NCBI GenBank assembly: GCA_050084515.1
Contig: CM114271.1
Coordinates: forward strand, 39,866,001 to 39,930,000
DNA from: Blasia pusilla
Taxonomy: Eukaryota > Marchantiophyta > Marchantiopsida > Blasiales
DNA length: 64,000 nucleotides
Direction: 5' to 3'
Part shown: in pieces, positions 1 to 9,740 of the stretch
How the letters are laid out: every line of letters begins with the position of its first letter
Position numbering within the stretch: the stretch's first letter is position 1
Made by a program: the position numbers and the translations under genes
Notes under the pieces: model-generated
Told to the model about the DNA's origin: nothing
The model's input: the letters and a program-made list of their open reading frames with translations, nothing else
Database searches by the model: none

Positions 1-41
1 CGTTTGCAAGCACTAAAATTTGAAAATGAGTAGAAACCGTT

Positions 42-554
42 TGTAACGTCTTTTAGGATATATCGGTGAGATCTAGTAGAGCGCCTTCGTGAGTAGTGGA
101 GGACAAAATCAGTAGATTGAGGATGACGTGCTGAGGCCCCGGGAAACCTGAGAGAGCAGGTTTCCCCTTCGTTTCGGCTCATTTGGAGCCATATTGAGGA
201 ACTTACTATTTTAGGTAAGTACCATTTTGAGTATATGATCGACTTTCTATTTTTGGTAAGTGGCCCTTGACCTCCTACATCAGGTCAAGAGCCAAGGAGG
301 TGACTTGGGAGAATAGGTTATCATGGAGAGAGCTTGGGAGAGGGGAGGGTATACCTCAACGAGAGAGAGCTTGAGAGCTCATTCTCTTTTTGTTGAACCT
401 CTTCGCATGAGGTGGCGGAGCTATGGTCCCTTGCCTTGTGAGTGTAATCCAAGCCTCTCATTAGGAGAGTGGGTTTGTTTTGACATGAGAGAGAATACAC
501 ACATTTGAGAGCTATGGTGTGAGATGGTGTAGAGAGAGATTGGATCTTACTTTA
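42..554 (+). repeat. 5' terminal repeat A1 of copy A
   Basis: About 513 bp match 12130-12645 nearly base for base, with roughly a dozen differences by eye. The start TGTAACG..TTTTAGG corresponds to TGTCACGATTGTTAGG at the start of copy B. Unlike an ordinary LTR, it is not followed by the 128-bp block that follows the 3' copy. The homology stops after the run CTTACTTTA. No primer-binding site complementary to initiator tRNA-Met was recognised downstream. A short open frame inside (323-508) is not considered a gene. Confidence 0.85.
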
Positions 555-1706
555 CAAAGAGAGAATGAGAGAGTGAGAGAGCTTCATGGGGGATCTCGCT
601 GGTCATTTGCTAAATTGTTCTAACCCTAAAAACCAGCCGCCACGCCGGCAGCGGCCGTCGCCGTCATAGTCATCGTCAACGGTCTGCCATCGACGGTCAA
701 CCATCACCGTCACCATCAGCGGTCAAACGTCACCGTCAACGGTCCACCGTCCGTTGTCCACCCTTTGGTTGCCATTTCCGCCATTACGAAGTGGAGGGTC
801 TTCCACGACGTTCGTTGATTCTCTGACTTGCGTCGCCACCACGTACTTTGTTTTGGTCGCCACTGTCATCGTAGTTTCCTCATCAACCAGTGATGGCGGA
901 TGACCTCCGGTTATGGTGTTTGAGTTCTTAATTCATGTTGCTATGTTGTGATTGGTAGCCGCTCGACGACGATCGAATACCGTGCCTTGACGCCCTGTAG
1001 CCGCAACGCATCGCCGATTGCCGCACCGTCTCGATCGCGGAGCCGCACCGTCATTATTGAGCAGAGTGTGGGTTTATTGTTGATTGAGGAGGGTATGCCG
1101 CCGAGTGCCGCATCCCACCATCGAGGTCCGTGCCGTTCGTAGCCGTTTCGTGCCGCCGAGTGCCGCATCCCACCATCGAGGATCGTGCCGTTCGTAACCG
1201 TTCCGTGCCGCCTGCAATGTCGCACCGTTCCGCTGGAACCGCACTATCCATCAAGGAGTTTTAAGCATCATTAGTACGGGAGGAATATGACTTGATGATT
1301 GGAGGAGTTGTCTCCACGACCGAGTTGGGGTCGAGATTTGCAGTTGCTGAGGAGCGACATCGACATGTGTTCAGGTTACCCGGCCATTCTGGTCCTTTAC
1401 CCTGCACGTGTGAGGGATTCTGGGATTTGGGTAGTTTATTTGGGGATATTGGGTGTGTGGATGCTAAGAGCATCATTTATGCATATGGTTTAGGGGACAT
1501 AGACTTGTGTGGGATGTCCGGAGTTGAGGGTAGGTTGTCGATGAGATAATAGCCTGGTCGATTTGCCGCACCACGCCGCTTGTTGCCGCACGTTAGACGT
1601 CTTGGGGAGGGAGGGTGTAGATCGAGTGCCGCATGTTTGGGATGAGTGATTGAGGGATTACTCGCGAGGTTGAGAGTGATTGTGTGAGAGGGGCACGAGG
1701 GTCATC
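555..1706 (+). other. leader of copy A, GC-rich with internal repeats
   Basis: This is the non-coding leader between the terminal repeat and gag. At about 640-770 there are many irregular copies of a hexamer-like word (ACGGTC / CCGTCA). At 1101-1200 a CpG-rich unit of about 55 bp is present twice. The part from 1285 to 1650 matches 39645-39980 of copy B closely in nucleotides but with indels that change frame. I therefore read it as untranslated leader rather than as a protein, although copy A happens to be open there (1292-1549). Confidence 0.65.
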
Positions 1707-3190
1707 ACGGAGTCTGTTCGGGACTTTGAGAGGCGAGGTGGTGAACTCGAGAGTAGCTCTAGAGGTTTTACGTGGAGTGACGCGAGGTTCCGAGGGTCTC
1801 CATGTGAGGGACCACCTTGACCTCCTTCTGTGTCATCGTCAGACAAGGGGGAGGGTGTAGAGGAGTTTGTGAGCACATCGCCACACATTGTGAGTGGTCC
1901 TACCAGTTGGGCGTATGAGATGGACGACCGGGGTAGAGGACCGCGTAGGTTTTCAGATGCAGTAGGCACGATTGAGTTGCACGATTTCATAGCAGAGTTT
2001 AGGAGTTGGTACGACTCCTAGCGGGCCAGGAACTCTAGAGAGTTCAACCCGTTTACATCATGGAACGGTATGTTCTAACATTTAGAGGGGGCGCCCATGG
2101 ACGATTACCATGAGTTCTCTCAGAGATATGCACATGAGATCGAGGCGTGGAGGCTCTACTATGACCTACATTATGTGTCATGGACGGAGCCATTCCCAGA
2201 TGAGGAGGAAGACTCAAGAGAGGCTACTTCCTCTTCCACTAGTGATGTTTTAGGAGGGGTCACTCGCACGGGAGCAGTTGCACCATCTAGTCGGGTTCGT
2301 CCCAGGTTCAACCCTGTGGTTGAGTTCTTGGCTGAGTTGAGGGTGAGCTACCAGGGGGTACAGACGGAGAAGTTGCGGAGCATCCACGACTTCTAGAGCC
2401 GCCCGGGTGAGAGTTTGCGTGAGGCTTACACTCGCTTGCGCCGGTTGATCAACGTCACTTAGGGGTTGACAGAGGCTCAGGCTATCCAGTCATGGTACGC
2501 GATGCTGGACCGGACCCTGCGAACACGGGTGTGGGAGGGGGTGCTTCGTATGAACACCTCCCCTACGTTGAGAGATTTTTTTAGGACCGCCAAGAACATT
2601 GAGCGCAACATGGCGGAGGAGAGCGTAGCCACCATGGGTTTTGGGCGAGAGCAGTCACGATTGTGTGCACCACCTGTGCAGCAACGTGGACCCCGAGATA
2701 GGTCGACTGTGGCACCACGAGCTCAGGGAGGATACCGGGAGGCCATGCCACATAGACCTGCGACTTCATATGCGGCTCAGCAGCAGCCGCCTACTATTAC
2801 TTGTTGGTCATATGGTGGAGCCCATCATCAACGCGATTGCACTCGTCAGGGTTGTGGACGTGTGCCTCAGCGTGGAGGAGGAGATGTCGCTGCACCAGGA
2901 GGTTATTAGTGTGACTATTGTGAGAGGTATGGTCATACATGCGCCAAGTGTTTCAGTTTACATCCTGAGTTACGTCCGGACCGAGGGCCAGAGAGAGCAC
3001 CAGAGCGAGTAGTCGGTCCGAATGGGGCTAGAGATCTGCACCAGGTGGTCTCGTTGGGGGACGAGGAGCAAGAGTTTCCCGACAGGGTGGTGGAGCTGCC
3101 CGTGGAGGAGGTAGAGTACCACCACCTAGACGCGCCGAGGGAGACGCCGGATGTGAGGCTGGGATGGCTGCTCAAATACAGCAACTACAT
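1707..3190 (+). pseudogene. gag remnant with CCHC zinc knuckles, copy A
   Basis: This is a capsid/nucleocapsid gene that would package element RNA in cytoplasmic particles. The conserved block around 2097-2400 (DNYHEFS-like, then EIEAWRLYY) and the block at 2466-2640 (LDRTLRTRVWEGVL, then LRDFFRTAKNIERNMAEES) are recognised by agreement with copy B. Two zinc knuckles follow. The first, near 2801-2839, reads CWSYGGAHHQRDC and has lost its second Cys to Tyr. The second, at 2910-2951, is a perfect C-x2-C-x4-H-x4-C (CDYCERYGHTCAKC). The start codon seen in copy B (ATG) is ACG here at 1707-1709, and stops lie at about 2019, 2394, 2460 and 2907. It is a dead gene; the gag assignment rests on the knuckles and the position before the protease. 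Confidence 0.8.
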
Positions 3191-4382
3191 GAGCAGATTT
3201 CCGCTATGGCATTGAGGTTACCCGATGCCGCATCCGTGGCATCAACATCATATGGAGCAACCAGAGATATGGAGGATCCTGGTTGGGTGTGCGGGGTTTC
3301 CCAGATGGAGGTCGCCGCAGTTGTGACACATGGAGCAGCCGCTGAGTTGGATCCACAGCGAGGGGAAGCCAGAAAATAGACTAGGATTCCTCAGTCTTTC
3401 ACGTTGTCCGAAGCGATGAGGACCCCATCAATGGGTCCTCATCAAAGTTCCTGGAGAGTTGGTGATGTTGTTGGTGCGCAAGCACGGAGGGCGATAGGAG
3501 AAGCGAGTGTGAAGACTCCTACTGTTGATGCTCAGGAGGGGCATGTGTCGAGCACGTTGTTGGGGGCGGCCACCATTGTGTACCGCGCTCCTTTATTTTC
3601 TGCTTCCGATGTTATGATGTTGAGGGGTACGCCCTCCGAGGCTTTTTGGCTGGCCGCTACACTATATGAGCGTGGAGTTGTAGTTCTTGCATCACGTTCA
3701 AAGGTGATTGCAAAGGAGGTAATGGACCTGCCCTTGGAGCGGATGCTCGGGCCGTCCACGTCAGATTCATGGCAGGGTGCAACTGCTAGGATGGCGGAGA
3801 TGCCCACTAGACCCACGATAGAGCATGCCATGGCTTCTCCTGGTGTTGTGTTGATGGATAACCAAGGAGAGGTCTTCCAGTTGGTGAGCCCTGGAGGTAG
3901 AGCTTTTAGTCCGCAGCGCGTCTTGTTGGATTCAAGAGCGCAACCCCTGATGTTGGGGAAAGCGTCATTCAGAGGATTGGGCTTGACGAGAGTTGATGTG
4001 GAGCGTTGTCCATTCCGGATACAGACATCCTTGGGTGGAGCAAGTACCACACAGTATATCACCCAACAGGAGGTTGTGGTGAGGATTCTCGGGACATCCC
4101 TGATGATGAGTTCGTAGTGCGAGCCAAGGCGATAGTGATCGTCGCAGAGTCCCACGGCGTCTTGGTTGGTGGAGCGATGTTATATCCGATGGGGTTTCCT
4201 TGGATTCCGGGAGGAGTCGAGGCCAGGATGGCGTTAGGTGATGGCGCCTTAGCTCATTACCCGTTCGATTCACAGGTGCAGTGATCGAGCAATGGTCAGG
4301 AGAGATGGCAACCTTAGCAGCATTTAGCAGTGCCATCACTTGGCCTAGTGGTTTGATTGAGGGACATGTCCATGCAGAGGAT
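3191..4382 (+). pseudogene. post-gag region and aspartic protease remnant, copy A
   Basis: An open stretch at 3404-4117 (237 aa) includes a segment of about 150 residues well conserved with copy B but not recognised. It is followed by a retropepsin-like core: the active-site motif is VLLDSRAQPLMLG at 3920-3958, where copy B has DSG. The Gly-to-Arg change (codon 3935-3937) should disable the enzyme. Retropepsins cleave the Gag-Pol polyprotein inside the particle. Downstream, a frameshift leads into a second conserved segment (VLVGGAMLYPMGF, near 4160-4200) that belongs to the linker before the methyltransferase. The reading stops being alignable with copy B at about 4383, where the insert begins. 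Confidence 0.7.
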
Positions 4383-7280
4383 GCAAAGAATATTGTACAT
4401 CTTGCAATACGTTAAGCTTTGTACTATACACATCTGCCGCCATACTGTGGGTAAGTTGTTCTTTCTCTAGGAAAGGTTTGAAAAGGCCTTCTACATTAAA
4501 GGATGGCAGGATTACAAGACCAAGTGTAGGACTTGGTAACTCAATCCAGGGCATGCACTGTGCAAACAACTCATTCACTCTCAAGTTCACCAATAAAACA
4601 TTATGTACTTATCTATACATGAAGTCAGAATCAAATAGCAAAAGTGGTTGTATATTCCACGCAACAAGTGGACAATCAAGCAGTGAGCCGATCTGGAAAA
4701 ATTATGTATGAAACCCTTTGTACTTTGTCTCAATCCCTAGGCGAGAATCGACAAGAGACAATAGTTATAGATACAACGGCTATACCAAAAGTATCTCCCG
4801 TTTGTAGAAAGGAGTCATGTAGATGTTATGTCATGTTAGAGGTGTGCTCAAATTTCTAAACGTAATGGGCATAAGCACAATAAAAAATCATGAAGAAGCT
4901 AGACGATTATCATATGTAATGTACTTCATGAAAACATGTACAACCATTGGGAAGCATGTAAGTACACCACTTAAGTGTCCTACCCAGAGTACAACGATAA
5001 ATGTAAGTTTTTAAAGCATGGAACAGACCAGTGAAGTATTTCACAGATACCAGAAGCTATAAGGGATGAATAAATCCTTGCTATACATGATTCAAAAATT
5101 GCATATGGCAAACATTACAACTACACATCTACCTTTGCTTAGTATTAGATATCAGCTACACAAGGAAATGAATCTTAGAGAGCAAAACATGATCACTATA
5201 TTCAGACAAGTACCTGAATCTGTATGCGTACTTCAAAGAATGTTGTGTCCAACTACAGGTAAGCAACATACATTAGTGAACGTCCGAACCTATGATACAC
5301 ACCACTTTTATATATCCACTACACCCAAGAATACCGGTTTTTACTATTACACCAGTCAAATAAACTGACCTATACAACATGTTTGCCACAAGCGCTAGCC
5401 ACAAATCATACCACGTAAAATAAACTTAAGAATTATATGGGGATCTATTTTGAAAGTATTTTCGCCGCAATAAATGCCTCTACAGAGCTTGTGGTAGCAA
5501 TTTAGTATTGTGGGGCATCTCAATTTTGTGCATGTAAGGCCAATATACACAAGTCCAAAAAGTGTTTATTGATACATTTGTCAAAGGCATGAAAAGATAA
5601 GAAACTACACCATTGAATGAAGTCCATAACCTTGCAGCTTCATAAAATCCCTAAGCATGTTGATCCAAGATTGTAGTTTGTTAAAATGTTGAGGAATATC
5701 GTGACGATATAGTCACATTAAGAATTGTAAAAATTACCACTCAAACGACACTGGACTTAACCAAAACCACATGTGGTCTTTCTATAGCTCAAATCACTAG
5801 AGCACACAAATTGAAAACTTGTATTCAATTCTGAAACCTCAATACCACAGCCAACATGCATACTCCTTACATACTTATTCGTACTATGTATTGTTTTTTA
5901 GTGTGCTATCTTATCTCAAATCTCCACATACTGAAAAAATAAATAATCTAACCTATAAAACACCTTTGTGCTACCCAATCATAAAAACTATTAAACCACC
6001 ACCACTGAACTTCTTAATAATCAAACAAGACATCGAACTACAGCCATAGGCCCTTGTAGTCCCTTTGTATCTAGAATTACGGCTCAATCCACACTGAAAG
6101 TCTCTTTTTTGTCCTAAAACCTCATAACCCTAAGCAGCATCAATACTCTCGAGAATCCCATTTGAATCCCGTCTTGCTTGTTACTTTACTATTTGAATTT
6201 GATAGCTATAGGGTCACATGAGATCGGAAGTGTTGTTGTTGCAAGAAATGCTCCTATACAACTCATTGTGGGGATTCGGTATGGTGAGCTACGCCAACCT
6301 GGAGAATGAAGCAACCTAAATGCAAGCCAACATCTCTGGTTTAATACACACTTGTATCCACATAAAAAAACTATAGGAACCGCCATTGCTGAGCTACGCA
6401 TGGATGTTTGACATAATCATGCTAGCGAAGTTCAATTAGCTTGAGGAAAACTGTGGATAAGGTCTTAGGTGAAAATAAAGCAATAGAAGATAAGGAATAG
6501 TGCAAAGCTCATAAGGTACATAACCAAGAGTGATGGTGGATGGAGACAACCTAATTCTACAGTAAGTTAAATCAAACGCATAACACAAAAGGTAACTAAG
6601 ATGGAAGGTGCCTCAATTGCCACTGAGCTTGCGTTGTTCCTCGAATGCTATAAGTAATCAAAGGAGACAAAGAGGGATTGGGCTACAGCAAGCACAATTG
6701 CGGTAGTTCCAAAGCGAGAGGCATTGTTGGGGTTTAGGGTGCGGATGTCATTAGGTGTAGCAATGATAGTTGGGCATCACTTAAGTGCGTCGTAAAGCTA
6801 GGATCGGGTGCATGACGCAAAACAACTCTAAGCATGGAAGTTACCTGGTTTGCTATAGCTGTTGAAGTCGGCCGCGTACCCTAGAACTGAAAATGATGTC
6901 TATGGATCAACGCTTTGTGCACAAAAAAGCACAACCAAAGTGAAGCTCACTCTATCTAGACAATAGCGTATAGTACGTGCACATGCGTTTAACAATGTCA
7001 CAAAATTATGTTGTTGCAACGTGAGCAAACACAATGGACAATCGGCCCTTACCTTAGCACAAATTTTCTGCCCTAGTAGGAGTTTCGGTCGGGAGCTATA
7101 CTTTAATAGAGGTAGAAAAGAAAACAAGGCTAAGCCGGATCGTGCAAAGTCACTAAACCTCGAATACGCCAAGTGTGATAAGGGGTACAATGCTCTCGAG
7201 ATTTGGACACCCTCACGGGATAGTGGTTCAATTGCGGCACACACACCCGGCCGATCTTCCGACTAGTTTCGACGCAAAAT
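4383..7280. other. 2.9-kb foreign insert in copy A
   Basis: Copy B passes from the protease linker to the methyltransferase in about 250 bp. Copy A carries about 2.9 kb of unrelated AT-richer sequence here. The left edge is close to 4383, where homology with 42440 ends. The right edge lies between about 7150 and 7290. I see no terminal inverted repeats, no recognisable transposase and no convincing open frame; the longest candidate (5066-5368, 100 aa) resembles nothing I know. It could be a non-autonomous transposon or captured host DNA. Confidence 0.6.
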
Positions 7281-8480
7281 GTTGCCGCCGCTTGTTGTGG
7301 GGCTCACCGAGAGCCGACAATTGGGAGATTGCATCAGCGTGGAGCGAGGCGTTTGCACCGGAGCGTGAGGGGTCTGAGGAACCCAAGGTAGCAGGGAGTG
7401 CTACGATGACACCCTTGGATACCACACCCATTGTGTGGTGTACCCGGGAGGAGGGTATTCGAGTGTTAGATCTCTTTGGAGGGATTAGCATCGAGTTAGC
7501 TGTTGTTTTGCAGGCATGAGTGCGAGTACATCGGTATATGTATGTGGAGAGTGATGATGTTGCGAGGTGCGTCTCACTACGGCATGTGGCGCAATTACGC
7601 CTACGTTTTCCCAACTTATTATCTGCATCCGCAGTACAAGGGTACCAGAGTTCCCTACCGAGGGATATTTCGTTGTTGGGGGCGCAGGACTTAGAGCGGG
7701 TAGGGACCATTGATTTGGTCATTTTTGGTTGGCCATGTCAGGGCCAATCGAGTGCTGGATGAGGCAGCGGGTTGGCTCACACTCGGTCCAGGTTGTTTTG
7801 GGAGATGTTGAGGGTCTTACGGCAGTTACAAGAGCACCAATCTTGTTCTCCAGCCTACATTCTCGAGAATGTGCCGATCTTAGGAGACTCCAGGTCACGG
7901 GTGGTGAGGAGTGTTCATCAGGTGCGTGCCTAGAGCGGCCCAGCAGTATTCTTGGATGCGTTGAGTGTAGGTTCTAGAGCCCATCGCCGCGTCTATGGTG
8001 GACCAACTTGGTGTCCCATGCGGTGTTACAGAGGGCATATGCGAGAGTGGAGCGCCCCTCCCATTTGTTAGTGGATTCCATTCTAGATCTAGCTCATCGA
8101 TCAGAGGCAGTGAGGCACGATGATCGACTACCGTTGATTGTGGTCAACAGGGTAGGCAGGCCCCGAGCAGCCTTTCCCACGTTTGTGAGTTTTCCCGCTT
8201 CCTATGCATACAAGGAGGACGGTACTGGCTTGGTTTGGGATGACCAGGTTCAGAGGTTGATGGAGCCCAACGCCAACGAGAGAGAGCGGGCGATGGGATT
8301 TCCCCCAGGAGTGATGGCAGTCCCGTCAATATCAGAGGCATCACGATGCCATGTCTTGGGTCAAGCGATGGACCTGAACTGCTTGACATGGATCTTCAGC
8401 TTGGGAGTGGCTGAGCAACGTCGGATGAGATCGCGACAGATCACAGCGGTTGCGTTGGTGAGCCTTATGCCTACCGAGAC
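7281..8480 (+). pseudogene. C5 cytosine DNA methyltransferase domain inside pol, copy A
   Basis: This domain would transfer a methyl group from S-adenosylmethionine to carbon 5 of cytosine. The motifs run in order. Motif I (VLDLFGGI, 7463-7486) binds AdoMet. A following acidic turn reads YVESDD. Motif IV is IFGWPCQGQSSAG, with the catalytic Cys codon at 7736-7738. Motif VI is YILENVPILGD (ENV at 7865-7873). A motif VIII-like stretch (SRAHRR) lies near 7970. Motifs IX/X are NERERAMGFPPG and LGQAMDLNCLTWIF (about 8270-8400). Motifs I to IV share one frame, with a single TGA at 7517. A second stop (7760) and frameshifts follow, so it is dead. The PCQ loop is unlike the PCN loop of DRM and DNMT3 enzymes and closer to the CQG form of DNMT1/CMT and bacterial enzymes. 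The position between protease and RT implies expression as part of Gag-Pol. Confidence 0.88.
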
Positions 8481-9740
8481 GGTGGAGGCAGTGGCTGGGG
8501 AGGAGACCCGAGGAGATCGACACACCAGGGGAGATCAAGAGAGACACCCTTCGACTTCTTGGGATGTTTTGCAGGTATGCCAGGAGATGATAGCCACAAC
8601 ATCGAGGGTGGTTTCGGGCACTGCACATGGAGGAGATTAGAGTTTGCATTTGGCTGCATGAGAGCGGCTGAGTGTTGTTGTTTGAGATGGGGTTGCACCA
8701 TAGCAACCATCGATACCCGTGCCGGAGAGTCCTACCGTAGTCACGATGGAGATTTGGGAGCCAAATATGGGCCCTAAGTTCACAAGAGGAGAGCGGCGCT
8801 GAATACATCAATTCCTCAAGAGTTATAGGAGCATCTTTGCGTTTAGCATGGAGGATTTGGGTACGCTGAAGGGACCGGGATCTGCATTGAGTTGTTGAGT
8901 GATACACCGATCTTTCGACGACCCTACAGGTACACTCATATGGAGAGGGCTATGATTCAGAGTAGGAGCCAGGACTTGGTCGGAGCAAGACTAGTGAAGA
9001 TATCGCATGGGGAGTATGCATCTACCACTGTCATGCCCACCAAGAAGGATGTGCATGGCAACTTGACGGATAGGCGGATGTGTGGGGATTACCAACCTAT
9101 CAATCGGAAGACGAAGTCTGATAGGTATGCCATGCCTAATCGCTTCTTTGATACGATTGGTCATGCAAAGGTCTTCAGTTCATTGGATTTGAGAGCCAGA
9201 TACCATCAACTGCTTATCAGATTGGAGGACAGGCAAAAGACGGCATTTTGGGGCATCGATCCTCACGGGAAGGATTGTTTATACCAGTAGCGGTTCTTAC
9301 CATTTGGGTTAAAGAACGCCCCGGCTGAGTTTCAGAGGGTCATGGATAGGATCTTGGTTGGTCTAGATTTTGCTAGGTGTTATATTGATGACATCGCAGT
9401 CTTTAGCGCCACGGTTGAGGAGCATGAGCAACAACTAGAGGAGGTGTTCCGACGATTGCAATTACATGGGCTGAAGCTACATCCAGGCAAGTGCAAGTTC
9501 TTCTAGGACCATATTGAGTATTTGGGTCATACGATATACCCAAGGGGCCTTGGTGTTCAGGAGACAAAGGTAGAGGCTATCTCACGCATTCCACGCCCTA
9601 CATATATGAGCCATGTTTGCGCATTCATGGGATTGGCGAACTTCTATCATCGATATGTCAAGGGATTCAGTTCGATTGCGAAGCCGCTGACCTTGCTGAC
9701 CAAGGTGGATCACGAGTGGCACTAAGGGGATGAGCAAGAG
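8481..9740 (+). pseudogene. linker and reverse transcriptase remnant, copy A
   Basis: After a poorly conserved linker (8481-8780), the RT palm and fingers are readable: GEYASTTVMPTKKDVHGN, then DRRMCGDYQPIN (9073-9108), VFSSLDLRARYHQL, and the catalytic YIDD at 9381-9392 in ARCYIDDIAVF. The thumb-side LHPGKCKFF and LGHTIYPRGLGV follow. The enzyme would copy element RNA into DNA. Stops occur at 9288 (TAG, where copy B has TGG), 9505 and 9724, and the frame changes more than once before 8900. Assignment to the Ty3/Gypsy RT family is secure from motif content and order. Confidence 0.88.

Noticed and set aside
42-554. Ordinary LTR pair with simple U3-R-U5 repeats
   Set aside because: Block B follows the 3' repeat and precedes it, but does not follow the 5' repeat, in both copies; a plain LTR pair does not explain this.
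1292-1549. Possible small protein gene in the element leader
   Set aside because: The nucleotide sequence is conserved in copy B, but indels change the frame there, so it is more likely untranslated leader.
7281-8480. Bacterial contamination as source of the methyltransferase
   Set aside because: The domain is embedded in the same frame context in two diverged element copies in plant DNA.
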